From Branchiostoma floridae (Eukaryota > Chordata > Leptocardii > Amphioxiformes > Branchiostomatidae), in assembly GCF_000003815.2 (NCBI RefSeq), contig NC_049987.1, positions 15,838,999-15,902,998 on the forward strand: 64,000 bases of DNA. Direction: 5' to 3'. The notes under the pieces are model-generated. The model made no database searches and was not told where the DNA came from. It saw nothing but the letters and a program-made list of their open reading frames with translations. The position numbers were made by a program, and so were the translations under genes. The stretch's first letter is position 1; each line of letters opens with the position of its first letter. Below are positions 29,990 through 42,351 of the stretch, in pieces.

Positions 29990-32180
29990 GTTTGAACCCC
30001 GTTTGAGCGTGCGTGCTCCGAGTCATGTGATCTTCGTTTTGCTAACTATAGCCCGTTTTGGGGCTGCAAAGCACATCTTTTCTGAATAAAGTATTAAGTA
30101 GTAAAATGCCGCTAGTCGAAGAAGAGTTTTTCCCGAGGATGATGTTGGTGCACGTAGCCGGGCCAGTAGTTTCGCCTCAAGGTATCTGGAAGACGAGGAA
30201 CCACCCCAGGTTAGTGAAAATCGGTACCGGAAAGTTGGTCTAAACAATGCTTTTTTTTGTATAGAATAAGGCGGAACTCGGAAGCGATTTGTAGTACCGG
30301 TTACTGTTAAATACACCGCAATTTTATGACACATTTTCGTCTGCACTTGTACCCCAATATGCCTCATAATTCAAGGACTAATGCCGACTTCGTGTACAAG
30401 AGTTTTTGTTCTCGGCGATGTGTTGTTGATTATCTCTCCTGGTGATTTGCGCGAAAACAAAAAACAACAACAAACAAGTTACTTGTGATCTATCCCGACT
30501 CGGTCATTCAACAGTATTGTTGGGTGTGTAACAAAGCCCATCACTTCCCCCATTTCAACTTTTGGGATGTCCAAAGACCAAGAATGCATGATCATGCATG
30601 CATGATCTGTGTATATTATTTTCTTTTTTCTTCGGGCTTGGCAGAAATTTCTTGGGAGAAAAGATTAGAAGGGAATCTTATTACCTAACATCCATACTTT
30701 TGACGTTTGATCTGTTTCTGTGTTGTTTTATGTTCAAAATTTTATTTGACGTAGAGAAATACAGTTGATACGTGGTACATCATTCGAACAATAGGATTAC
30801 GGTATGATCGGGCCACACTCAGGGTGTATACGATTGCAGAGTATAAGAATTGAATTTAAAGATAGATTTGTTTCTTGGTCTTCAAATTGTGTTCACTGAA
30901 ACTGTTAATGTCATCTGTGTACAGTCACATTGATTTTGATTCTAGATTACGTAGTATTCAAGTAGGACTTGTGTTTACTGTTGACTTTAGCTTGCAAAAC
31001 AACATCTGGTTTGTGTCGAACTGGCCCGGATCTAATAGTGGATCTTTGGGCCCCCAGGGGATCAAAGTTGTTAATTGGATGCAGTCGCTCTCAGGGTCTA
31101 ACCCACACGTGGGATCCCCACTCACTCCCGCCATCAGATCTTAGGGAGCAGGCTGCATCCTCAGATCAGAGGTACACAAGCGCTGTCCAAAGTAGTACAA
31201 ACACGCGAAGGTTTTAGATGTTCGTATTTATTTTTTGTGATATACATATGTATTTGACCAGTGTCAGGATTATGATCATTGTTTTCTGTGATTTATTGGT
31301 TGGTATACAGCTACCCCAGGTCAGCAGCGGAGGGATGTATATGAAAAGACAACCGCCGAACTTTAATATCAGTTGGAGACGAAACGCGGCTCGAAGAGGT
31401 CATGGCTTCGTAAGTACAGTCTAATGTTTGATTATAGCCGTCCTGTACTATGATGGTGATATACACACGTTTTAAGTTTTCCATATACGTGAAATACACC
31501 CAAGAAATTGAAGAATGTGTGTGTCCGGCCGCTGCTGACATCTGCGATTGATTGTGTTGTTTGCTTATTTTCGGACGGAACCTGTATGATGGAAATATCC
31601 CTATCTATTCAAAAGGATCATACAGCATGACAACAAGGAGGCTTCAGTTAGAAACCTCCATTTTAAACATTTTAGTGTTTTATTAGTTTTTCTTTTCCCT
31701 TTAGCAAGACGTTAATGAGATGTGTTTTTGGAAGAGTTTGTATGTTTTACTCAATATTCGCACAAGCAACACGCCTAACTGGGGGTAAATATCATTACAT
31801 TGATGAATAGATGATGATAAAATATTTTTCTCCTTTGGAGTAACAACTATGTACAATGTTATCTCTTGATCTGTTTACGATTGTGGGTTGTCGTGATTTC
31901 CCGGACCATCCGGCATGTCTGGTACTAATTAAGCTGGAATGGCTGCGGAGAGACCGCGTGTGGTCGAGATCAAAACACAAACATACAGTATTCCGTATTT
32001 GTGATTTAGCATCATAGCTAATCAAAGAGACGGATGGAAACTCATTGAATTCGGGACAGTTTTAGGTCGTATCTTAGAAGAAATGATTATTGATTCAATC
32101 CCTATGTTCCGAAATATCTGCGTTCCGACGTACAAGCATATCTAATCTCAAAGACGAAAGTAGTTTGTGTATAGAAGGGG
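29990..32180. other. no firmly supported gene; weak exon-like strings
   Basis: Open stretches with nearby splice-like sites occur at 30100-30208 (RSRASSFASRYLEDEEPPQ, donor CAG|GTTAGT), 31053-31217 (HSLPPSDLREQAASSDQRYT) and 31313-31410 (donor TTC|GTAAGT). Frames do not join cleanly and no domain is recognised, so no gene is called. Confidence 0.3.
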
Positions 32181-32189
32181 CGGATTTTG

Positions 32190-32477
32190 TTTGAGACTTT
32201 GGAAGAGCATTGCCCAAGATACAGTTGAAGAATCTTCATGACTTTTGGCATGTATATAGCTTGAATAATGATTTATCTAATCAAAATCAAATCATGCTCT
32301 CGAGAGCTAATTTCCTTAACTGAGAAGAGTTTATAAATATATTGTATTTCATGATGGGACTCTTGGACATATGACATACGATACTAAAATTCCTGACATG
32401 CATGTAGGAAAAACGGACTCACACTATACTATTAGGCTAGCGCCTGATTAAACTTTGTTATATTTAGTATATAGATA
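32190..32477 (+). repeat. partial family B repeat
   Basis: CATGACTTTTGGCATGTATATAGC and the following order (ATAATGATTTAT, GAGAGCTAATTT, ATTTCATGATGGGACT) parallel the tandem units at 9350-9730. Confidence 0.55.
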
Positions 32478-32577
32478 NNNNNNNNNNNNNNNNNNNNNNN
32501 NNNNNNNNNNNNNNNNNNNNNNNNNNNNNNNNNNNNNNNNNNNNNNNNNNNNNNNNNNNNNNNNNNNNNNNNNNNNN
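32478..32577. other. assembly gap (100 N)
   Basis: Exactly 100 N. Confidence 0.99.
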
Positions 32578-32927
32578 CCTATAGCTAGGTTCTGGAGACT
32601 TAATATTTAAGCAGCTTGTGCAGACTGGAATATTTGTAACTTGATTAGATGGATACCACAGCTTCTTTGTAAATATTTCATTTACTTTGTATCCCATTGT
32701 CAGAGACAGTTGAAAGTTTCAATGTTTTGCCCATGTACAGGGTAGAAGTCAGATCAAACCGCCGTGGTCTCCAGGGCTCCATCGACTGCCTTGCTGATGG
32801 GAGGACTTAACCGGTCAGTGTGATGTGAGTGAGTGCGCCTGATGAAAGCGCAGACATAGGGATGTAATCAATGCAGACTTGTTGGAATATATCAATCAGC
32901 TAAGGTGATCATGTTGAGATGAGTGTG

Positions 32928-33330
32928 TGTCCTAAGAGCGACGAAGACAAAATATCCCTGGCACCCGTAAAGATGTTCACCATGACTCCACAACCCCGCC
33001 ACGCCACATACTGCGACTCTTTTCGTTTATTTTTGTTCTCTCTACGTACAGCAGCGCCTACAACATATCTTAGCTGTGACGAGCATCCAAACAGCCGTAC
33101 AACGACTGTGTCAAATTTATGAGTTGGCTTTCAATTGGAAGAAACCGCTATTTTCAGTATCAGTGTATCCGTTAAGTATTTGAAACGAGCGATGTGATCT
33201 CTGTGTTTTCTCTCGATCCCAACAGACTGACCATACATACTGGACACGAGTGACAACGTCAAGGTGTTCCTGACACCCGTACCTGTGTCCACCAGGACGA
33301 CGCAGTTCCGCCACAACGTGCACAGGGACT
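32928..33330 (+). repeat. pair of diverged 84-bp direct repeats of coding character
   Basis: 32938-33021 and 33248-33331 align without gaps at roughly two thirds identity and read SDEDKISLAPVKMF and TSDNVKVFLTPVPVS, with PRHATYCDS and FRHNVHRDS at the ends. The constraint looks protein-like, but stops and missing splice sites suggest a pseudogene. A following reading (33353-33568) has three Cys and no known domain. Confidence 0.35.
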
Positions 33331-33569
33331 CCTACCACGACAGGGAAAGTCAGTGGAGTCCGTGCAAGTCAGTGAGACGAGCTGCATCACTGAAGGAGCT
33401 AGAATAGACGTCCGTGTGCCTTATAAAGTCGGGAAGGAGCTACAAATCACCCAGAACAGCACCATCGACAGGAGGAAGATAACGAGAGGGGAGTGCCAGA
33501 CCAGTAGCAGATCTAGAATAGCCAATCGATTGCGCTGCTACAACCATAGTGAACCTAAAACTAGTTAGA

Positions 33570-35490
33570 GAATTCACGGACTAGTTTTGAGGTGATTTAT
33601 ACCATTACTGTGCATTTTAGTGTACTGGGTATACATTGCAGTAGTAGTTGATTGTGCATGTGTATCAAAGAACCGTACATAAGGTTAACCTCAGCGACGA
33701 CGGACCGAATCAAACCGGAGATGGATGTAGTAAAGGAGAGAACCGCCAGAGGAATGTTCAGTACAATTACTCTGTATCCAACCTGTGACCGAAGTTAGCG
33801 GGGTCAGCATTATGTAGTAACGTCAAAACACTTCAACAGTCTCCCGTGCCAAGTGTACGGAAAACCTTGTCTCTGCGTCCTTCCTTTATTCTAGCTGTGC
33901 TAGTCATAGTCTTCAAAGCAGAATCTAAACAACGTGAAATCCATTGGTTTCATGACTTGTTTGAAATATGTGACTTATTAACATTTCACAACCAGGCTTT
34001 ACTTAATATGTATCTATGTAGCCGGTATAACCGCCCTTCGGCGTAACACACCAGCTTCAATTCCAAACGACAATTACCTGAAATCACTTCACTTTGTATT
34101 TTATAGATATCGACATAAAACTGACATATTCGTCTTCATTATTTGTTTTGACCCCGTGAAAGCATATCATCCCAAAGCTCAAAAGACAAAGGCGAAAGCT
34201 ATTTTTCTACCCTCAAAATCATCCTTTCTATAGCTCCAAACGACAACCACTTGAAGCATTCCATTCCAAATTGCAAAAAGCACAAGCTTATATAAGAAAT
34301 AAAATCTGGGACATATTGATCTTCATTATGATATTCATAAGCATGCGAAACATCGTAGCAGTGTGTACTGCCTATGATGTGCAAGGATTGCAGTCATTCC
34401 CGGTTATGTGAAAAGACCGTTCCTTAAATCATTAATCCTGACACAAAGAATGCCTAAACAAAGAAAAATAAACAGCTAGAATAGTCCTCAAATACCACTA
34501 ACAAAGAACGACACCCCCGAGTTTAGCCAAAAATCAATTCCCAAGGGAATGCGTTCGTGGAATTTTCTAAATTCTTTCAAAGCGATCGTAATACTGTAGA
34601 AAATGCCTCCGCCCCTGAGGCGTCGCCAAAAATGGCGATTCTTCGCTGGAAAATGGAGAGGTGGGGACGGTGTCCCTATCAAGTTTTCAGATAAGGCCTA
34701 ATTATCTGGACTAACGGAGTGTCGATGTATCCTTCTTTGGATTTATTCTCCACTATGTTGACAGAGTGGCATTCTTTTATTGTACTGTTATCTTGAATTT
34801 ATCAAAGTTGGTTACGAGATGTTGGAGAAGTATGACTGGAATTTCTTCAACGTGTACGAACACGCATCTCAGTTCAGCGGACTCATTTGAATATGAATGG
34901 AATGTTCAAGGTACAAAAACTACCTCAGCGTCATAAACTGGAAGAAAACGTGCTATATTTCTGTCATCTCCTGGAAAATACGCCTTGAATTAACGATGGA
35001 AGGTAGTCAAGGAAAATCGGACATAAAATATTCGACTACTGGGCGACAAACAAGTTTGTTATGATTCTGTTTTTCTCTTGAATAAGAGCACTTATTCCGA
35101 ACAGCTGCAGATACATGTGACTAGGATTTGTTATGTAAACTGATTTATGTGAACAGCTGACTAAGGAATTTCGGAGATACAGTCGTCCGCGGAAACGGGT
35201 GATGAGCGGACCTTGGCTTGCGACAACACACACTTTCAAACTTTCCCAGGAGGATTATAGTAGGCTCCTAGAACTGCATCATTATTACAAAGAAAAGAAG
35301 AACACACGCCGATACCTGGAACTTACCTTTGTTGGTTTGTTTTTCTGTTACTTTTCTATTATCCGTCTCATAGCAGATATTGTGCTTAAAAACTGCAATT
35401 GTTATCCGGACAATAGGTCCTTTATTTTCATGTCCTGTAACTGTTCTATCTCTGTGGCAAGCCCCAATATTGTTCCATTAAGATCAAGGG
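33570..35490. other. no supported gene
   Basis: AT-rich sequence with short ORFs only. The 5' untranslated part of the LINE that follows may lie in 34.8-35.5 kb, but its start is not identified. Confidence 0.4.
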
Positions 35491-35494
35491 TTAC

Positions 35495-36940
35495 ATGATT
35501 AGTTCATATAAGTTAGAATGTGTCTCGATCAATGTCAGAGGCCTTAACGATGTACTTAAAAGGAGAAACTTATTTAGATGGTCACATGAGAAAAAGTATG
35601 ATGTAATCTTTCTTCAAGAAACCTTTTCGTTAGCCAAATGTGAAAAATATTGGTCACAGGAATGGGGTGGCAAGACCATTATGGCACATGGTACAGTCCA
35701 TAGCAAAGGTGTTATGATTATGTTTAATCCAAGGATGTCTCTCCATACAGTTGCATGTAAAATAGACAGTGAAGGCAGGTTCATTTTTGCTAATATACAA
35801 GTACAAAATAAGAAATTTAGTTTGATCAATGTTTACGCGCCTAATAATGAAACTCTACAGATTGCCTTCTTTCAAAATTTAAAACATAACATTACCCACT
35901 TCTGTGAAGGAGATATTTTGCTTGGAGGAGATCTAAACATAGCTCTACAGGTGTACGATAAGGAGGGAGGCAAGCCTGTAATAGAAAAAAAACATGTTAT
36001 CAAAGAGATAGAGTCATTAATGGATTGCTTTTCCCTAAAGGATATATGGAGAGAACAAAACTTGAATACAAGACGATATACTTGGAATAACGCAGATTAT
36101 TCCATTAAATGCAGGTTAGATTATTGGTTGATAGAGGTAAATGAAGATAAGATTGCTAAAACCGACATAATAAATGCACCTGTTCCAGACCACAGGGCTG
36201 TATCATTAACCCTTACGTCTTCCTGTTATAAACCAAGAGGTCCTGGGTTTTGGAAGTTTAATAACTCTTTATTGTCTGATGAAACATTTACAGTCCAGTT
36301 GAAAAATAAAATTGTTGTATGTAGCCGATATTATTCATATATAAACGACCTGTCTTTAAAATGGGATATGATAAAACTGGAAATTAGAGGGTTTACTATA
36401 AAATATGCAAAACAAAAAGCCAAGGAAAATAGAGATTTGGAAAGAGAACTAGAACTCCAACTTAACGAACTACAGAAAGACTGTGACTTAAACCCGACAA
36501 AAATAGCTTTGTCAAACCTTACAAAAGTAAAACAAAAATTAAGTGAGATTCACACTCAAAGAACAAAAGGGGCAATGATTAGAAGTAAAAGTAAATGGTG
36601 TGAAGAAGGGGAGAGGAACACAAGATATTTTCTAAATTTAGAAAGGAGAAATTACGAACAAAAAAACATTACTGAAATTATAAAAGAAGACGACACAGTT
36701 GTTACAAACGCAAAACAAATTTTGTTATTACAAGCTGAATATTATAAAAAAATGTACACATCATCCAACTGTGATCCAAACAAGATAGAATTTTTACCCT
36801 TCTTTCAACCAAACAACATACCAAAATTATCTGACATAGAAAAAAAAAGATGTGAAGGGGAAATCCTTAAAATAGAGCTTAATATTGCTTTGCAGCATCT
36901 GAATAGGAAAAAAATAAATCCCCAGGAAGCGATGGTTTAA
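35495..36940 (+). CDS. L1/Tx1-type LINE ORF2, endonuclease part
   Basis: It opens MISSYKLECVSINVRGLNDV and has the APE endonuclease blocks in order: SINVRGLN, FLQETF, VMIMFNP, LINVYAPNN, LLGGDLNIAL, RRYTWNN, KCRLDYWLI and VPDHRAVSLTL (catalytic Asp-His). A charged helical linker follows to about residue 470, ending in SKWCEEGERNTRYFLNLE, typical of the region before the L1-like reverse transcriptase. Translation ends at 36940 because of a frameshift in the A7 run at 36909-36915. The intact length and few breaks suggest a recently active copy. ORF1 was not identified upstream. Confidence 0.93.
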   Translation: MISSYKLECVSINVRGLNDVLKRRNLFRWSHEKKYDVIFLQETFSLAKCEKYWSQEWGGKTIMAHGTVHSKGVMIMFNPRMSLHTVACKIDSEGRFIFANIQVQNKKFSLINVYAPNNETLQIAFFQNLKHNITHFCEGDILLGGDLNIALQVYDKEGGKPVIEKKHVIKEIESLMDCFSLKDIWREQNLNTRRYTWNNADYSIKCRLDYWLIEVNEDKIAKTDIINAPVPDHRAVSLTLTSSCYKPRGPGFWKFNNSLLSDETFTVQLKNKIVVCSRYYSYINDLSLKWDMIKLEIRGFTIKYAKQKAKENRDLERELELQLNELQKDCDLNPTKIALSNLTKVKQKLSEIHTQRTKGAMIRSKSKWCEEGERNTRYFLNLERRNYEQKNITEIIKEDDTVVTNAKQILLLQAEYYKKMYTSSNCDPNKIEFLPFFQPNNIPKLSDIEKKRCEGEILKIELNIALQHLNRKKINPQEAMV

Positions 36941-39171
36941 CAACAGAATTCTACGTACATTTCTGGCAGTACTTAGAAAAAGACCTCCTTTTAGCTGCAA
37001 ATTATGCCTTTAGAAAAGGTGAATTACCAGTGTCACAGAAACGAGGAGTAATTCATTTAATACCAAAAAAGGATAGCGACTTAAGGAAACTTGGAAATTG
37101 GCGCCCTATTACACTTTTAAATGTTGATTATAAACTCATAAGTAAAACTTTAGCGAATAGACTAGAACCTCTCTTGCCAAAGTTGATACATCCAGACCAA
37201 ACAGGTTTTATAAAAGGAAGACAAATATTCACTAATGTAAGACATATTGCTGATTTCATGGAGTACACAAAAATGTATAATTTGCCTGCCCTTGCCTTAT
37301 TCATCGACTTTAAAAAAGCCTTCGATACAATTGAGCGTAAAGTTATCATTAAAACATTAGAAACAATGAATCTTGGAAAAAACTTCATTGACTGGGTCAA
37401 ACTACTGTACAAAAATGCCATTAGTTGTGTTATTAACAACGGTTTTTCGTCGCCGTGGTTTGATGTAAGTAGAGGGGTAAGGCAGGGTGATCCACTTTCA
37501 GCATATCTATTTAACTTAGTGATTGAAGTTGTAGCCTGTAGAATAAGGGCCGATCCTTCTGTCGAAGGTATATCGATCTATGGCTGCAAGCGAAAACTAT
37601 CCATGTATGCTGATGATTTAACCGGTCTTGTCAAAGATGAAAACTCCGCTAAAAGCTTACTAGACATTCTAGATCATTTTAAACTCTGTAGTGGCCTAGA
37701 GGTCAGTAAAAAAAAAACTAAAGCTATGTGGATGGGAGCAAGCAGACATAGGATCGATGAGCCTTTGGAGGTTCTGTGGCCACGTGGGCCTATATATGCA
37801 CTGGGTACTTATTTCTCATACAACCAGGAAGACTGTGATAAGTTAAACTTTGATTATCACCTGAAAGCTATGGAGAAACTGTTAAATGTATGGAGGATAA
37901 GAGATCTAACTACAATTGGGAGAATTGTTCTTGTTAAAACACTTGGTATTTCTAAACTAATTTATAATTGTACGGTTCTGCCGGTTCCCGCTGGCTTTTC
38001 TGAGAAAGTAAATGGTTATATTTTCAAATGTATTTGGGATGAAAAAAAGCCAAAGGTGAAAAAGAAGACAGTAATAGGGAAAAAAGACCAAGGTGGTCTA
38101 ACTATGGTGGATTTTTCCATTAAATGTAAAGCCCTTAAGGCGTCATGGATTAAGAGACTCGAGAAAAGTGAAGGTTGTTCCTATATGTTAAGTCAGTGGG
38201 GAGGGAAATTACTATTTCAATGTAACTATGATATAACATGTTTAGATCTATCTAATTTACCATTGTTCTACTGTCAAGTACTGCAGGCNNNNNNNNNNNN
38301 NNNNNNNNNNNNNNNNNNNNNNNNNNNNNNNNNNNNNNNNNNNNNNNNNNNNNNNNNNNNNNNNNNNNNNNNNNNNNNNNNNNNNNNNNNNNNNNNNNNN
38401 NNNNNNNNNNNNNNNNNNNNNNNNNNNNNNNNNNNNNNNNNNNNNNNNNNNNNNNNNNNNNNNNNNNNNNNNNNNNNNNNNNNNNNNNNNNNNNNNNNNN
38501 NNNNNNNNNNNNNNNNNNNNNNNNNNNNNNNNNNNNNNNNNNNNNNNNNNNNNNNNNNNNNNNNNNNNNNNNNNNNNNNNNNNNNNNNNNNNNNNNNNNN
38601 NNNNNNNNNNNNNNNNNNNNNNNNNNNNNNNNNNNNNNNNNNNNNNNNNNNNNNNNNNNNNNNNNNNNNNNNNNNNNNNNNNNNNNNNNNNNNNNNNNNN
38701 NNNNNNNNNNNNNNNNNNNNNNNNNNNNNNNNNNNNNNNNNNNNNNNNNNNNNNNNNNNNNNNNNNNNNNNNNNNNNNNNNNNNNNNNNNNNNNNNNNNN
38801 NNNNNNNNNNNNNNNNNNNNNNNNNNNNNNNNNNNNNNNNNNNNNNNNNNNNNNNNNNNNNNNNNNNNNNNNNNNNNNNNNNNNNNNNNNNNNNNNNNNN
38901 NNNNNNNNNNNNNNNNNNNNNNNNNNNNNNNNNNNNNNNNNNNNNNNNNNNNNNNNNNNNNNGTTATTGGAACGACTTTTGCTCATGGTGGCTCAAAACC
39001 TTTTCAGAACATATTGTATTAACGAAAACTGATATTATGTATGGTAAGGTTAACAAGCAGAAAATGAATAAATACTTGAATCAATGTTTATTACATGCAA
39101 AATATGCCATATTTAAGAATGTATCTTCGAATACTAAGCCTTATTTTTGTGACACAATCTTCTGTTATTAA
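36917..39171 (+). CDS. L1/Tx1-type LINE ORF2, reverse transcriptase part
   Basis: The reading continues in the next frame with KSPGSDGLTTEFYVHFW. Reverse transcriptase blocks follow: VIHLIPKK, NWRPITLLNVDYKLI, PDQTGFIKGRQIFTN, LFIDFKKAFDTI (catalytic Asp), RGVRQGDPLSAYLFNL and LSMYADDLTG (YADD active site). The part from 38289 to 38962 is an assembly gap. The end reads WNDFCSWWLKTF and NKQKMNKYLNQCLLHAKYAI, then a stop at 39171. One added base in the A run near 36912 would unite this with the endonuclease part. It copies its RNA into the genome at a nicked target; this role is known for the family. Confidence 0.93.
38289..38962. other. assembly gap (674 N)
   Basis: A sized gap of 674 N inside the LINE reverse transcriptase ORF. 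The frame is the same on both sides. Confidence 0.99.
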
Positions 39172-39269
39172 CTTTCGAGACCAACATTCTTTGTAATAAG
39201 TTACTCCTCATTATGTATATCATGTTATATTAGGGGGCTTGCCACAGGGTTTCTTTTTTGTATTTGAAA

Positions 39270-39330
39270 GTTATATTGAATTAAAAAAAAATAAAAAAAA
39301 AAAAATAAAAAAAAAAAAATAAAAAAAAAT
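39270..39330 (+). repeat. A-rich LINE 3' tail
   Basis: Runs of 8-13 A separated by single T (AATAAA-like units) begin about 100 bp after the ORF2 stop, as expected for an L1-type tail. No convincing target-site duplication was found. Confidence 0.8.
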
Positions 39331-39334
39331 TGAC

Positions 39335-40362
39335 TAAAACATTAACATAATTTATGCATGGTGTTGTTAATCATTGAATAACGTACATATGTCACAATTA
39401 TAAAATTCCCATTATTAATCATAAAGTGGTTTTGCAATTTTTGCATAAATTATGCAAATAAGTTCCTCATTACCATATTTGGTATCTGCTTATATTCCAC
39501 CTATCATAATCAACAATGTGTTACATGTATTGAGGTCCAGTTCTTGAAAACAATGGAACTAAACAATTTCCTCATTAATTATGCAAATAAAGTCCTCATT
39601 TGCATAACATGTATATCATTATGAACATCTTTGCCTAAGCTACCTGCATGCCTAAAATGCAGGCAATCCGTTGTTCCTTTCTGCAGTTATCCTCTTTGGA
39701 GTGTCTTGACAAAAACACCCCTGCACTTCTACAATTAAATGTTAGGGGGCTGAAACTTGCCCCACTTGTTTATGGCGCTAAAAGCTATCTACCACCTAAA
39801 TGTCAAGACCATAGCATGTCTGGAACAAGAGATACATTGAAAAAACTGCTATGATAGAATATTCTCATTAATTATGCAAATGTACTCCTATTTTGCATAA
39901 TTAGTATCTTATCTTGTAAAACATTGTCTAAGGTACCTACATACCAAAAATGATGAAAATCCGTTGTTCCCTTCTTGAGTTATCCTCTTCAGAAGTTTTT
40001 GACAAAAATGCCCCTGCTATCCCATAACTAGACGCTAGGGGGCCCAAACTTATGTCATTTCTTCCTGAGCACAAGAGCTATCTAATACTGAAAAATCGTG
40101 ACCATAGCATGTTCAGAACACCAAGATAGCAAAACCGGAAGTTGCGCTGCAGTACCAAGGGGAGCCGCTAGGGGGCCCAAAATCTAATCATTTCCAGCTT
40201 TCATCACACACTACCAACACACCGAGTATGAAACCAATCCACCCAACCCTTCATAAGTTATGCTGACCACAAATATGCGGACACACAGACAGACACACAC
40301 ACAGACACACACACAGACACACCAAAAACTATACCTCCATTTTTTTCATGGAGGTAACTAAG
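39335..40362 (-). repeat. long family B repeat, reverse orientation
   Basis: It carries repeated ATTATGCAAAT and ATTTGCATAA octamers, two tandem units (39650-39840 and 39940-40130), the CCGCTAGGGGGCCC box, an ACACACAGACAC tract and the closing TACCTCCATTTTTTTCATGG hairpin end. Confidence 0.75.
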
Positions 40363-40379
40363 TACACTTAAGTACACAC

Positions 40380-42340
40380 TGATAAGCACGAGGATGATCA
40401 CAGTCTAAAACATTAGTTGAGGAAACCTTTATACAGTGCCATAAACCAAAATGTCTATGTCCTCAGAACCCTTTCACGCGGTGAATTTTCTAGGAGTCGA
40501 GGCTGGACAAAGTGTGTATTTCCGCCCTAAAGGTCAAATAACTTAGGACCAGAATTTCAAGAGATTCTCATGCAACTCTGTTTAAACATTTTGAGTCCTT
40601 CTTCTCTGGGGAGAATTTGTCGGATGTGAAAGATGAATTTTTTTTCCTTTATGATGATGATGATGATTTGGTTTTTATTGATTCCAACATACAAAGTAAT
40701 CTCAATCACAATCTCAAATTTAGAAATCCAATCCCGAAAATTAAGATGAGGCCGTATTCCATCGAAATACGTTACAGTGTATGAGAATGTGAGTCATGTG
40801 AGCTAAGCCTCTTTGTGTTCTAGTCTAACTACATGTACATTTTTAAGCAAGTTGCTTTAAAAGGAAAGTATGTAACATACAGTTCCCATATGGTAAAACC
40901 CCCTTTCCGTGACCCCGCAACGCCCTACCGGCCATATTACTTTACACTGGTAGTCATTTGGTAGGATATTGAACTGTAGTCACGCCTACACGCTTGCGCA
41001 ACATATTTCTTTTACCTACTGTAAATGCATTTAAATTCACGGGGATTTAATTGCGCGATAGCGATTTTCACGGTTGGTTTAAGTTCACGGTAGTCCATGT
41101 ACTGTAGTCTCGCACTGTCATGGAAAAATGTTTGCGGTGGTTTTAAGTTCAAGAAAAACACGAACATTAAACGGCCTCGAAAGTTTCGGCATTTACAGTA
41201 TCTTCAGAAACCTCTAAAATAAAAATTTTAATTCTCAAGCGTCCTTCCCTGAGGTGTTGTCGCGTGCTCAGGTGCCGCATTGTTCTGCTTGTATCATGCG
41301 GCGGTATCTGCTCGTTTGGCATGTTTGGTTACCTAAGTACCTAGCGGAAAGGATTTTTGTGTATCATCCCTGGCCCTTGACAAAAGATAACATCTCCAAT
41401 AACAAAAACCCAATACCAAACAGCAAAATAAAGCTTCATCCGCCAAATTAGTACACAGTGTTTGAAAAAGTCAAATGATCTTGTAAGTTATAATAATTTC
41501 AAATATTAGATTTTATTTTGAGATATGTATAAAAACTGCACTCAGCACAGTGTTTCCAATGCCGACTCGGATCTTCACACCGGTAGTCCCCTGCGCATTG
41601 CACGTACCCTAAATGTTATTTGGACAAAACGTCTTCGTCTCCAAGCTCCAGTTCTAGCATCCCAAAACAAGCTTCACTCATTCATCTGACGAAGGTCGGA
41701 GTCTTCGGCCGAAAATTTATGGTGAGTTTTTACTTTCATCTTTGAGCAAAGTTTAAACTTTTTCACTAATGTTTCACTGTGACACACTACAGCTAATGAT
41801 TCCCAACCTTTTCCATGACATTCAAAACGCATTTCCCACATTCTACCCATTAGCGTTCACTGCAATAGGCACTTGCAAATTTTGCAGGTCCTATACGGTG
41901 ACAACACAATTTTCCATTGTAAACGTACGAAAAAGTGGAAGAAACAAATGTGTCATTATCTGAAAAAAAAAAACTTGAAGCCATACAAACTTACCCACAA
42001 ATGATAATCTGCTCTGTCTACTATCACAAAACGCATTTGCAAGGATTTCTAAACCGCTAGTCTTGAGATACAATAGACCCCCCTAATCAGAGCACTTGCA
42101 TTATTCTTTTAGGCTAAAAACAGCTATCTGGCGATGATACCACTATTTCATGGGGGTAAAAAAATGGTCATCATTTATAATTGATTCAACAAGTATAGGG
42201 TCTTTCCCTAGCAACTCCAACCTGCCCAGATTTAACATAAAATCCCACCAGAAAGGTTTTTCAATTGTTTAAGCCTTTTTCTTATCTGAGCTCTCTCACC
42301 GGTATCATGCTATTACTTTATTTGCCAAGTAGGAAATGTT
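40380..42340. other. no supported gene apart from one MITE
   Basis: Unique-looking AT-rich sequence. A GACGAAGGTCGGAGTCTTCG segment at 41689-41709 can form a small hairpin. Confidence 0.4.
41017..41200. mobile_element. short palindromic MITE (CTGTAAATGCA ends), second copy
   Basis: Starts TACTGTAAATGCATTTAAAT and ends GCATTTACAGTA, so the element is flanked by TA. Diverged inside compared with 60091-60302. Confidence 0.8.
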
Positions 42341-42351
42341 TTCGGCAACGT

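Noticed and set aside
30058-31424. Three-exon gene from exon-like open strings
   Set aside because: Frames and phases do not join without stops, and no domain is recognised.
36940-37030. Two separate LINE ORFs (endonuclease and reverse transcriptase)
   Set aside because: Family knowledge and the continuous motif order show one ORF2 split by a base loss in an A run.
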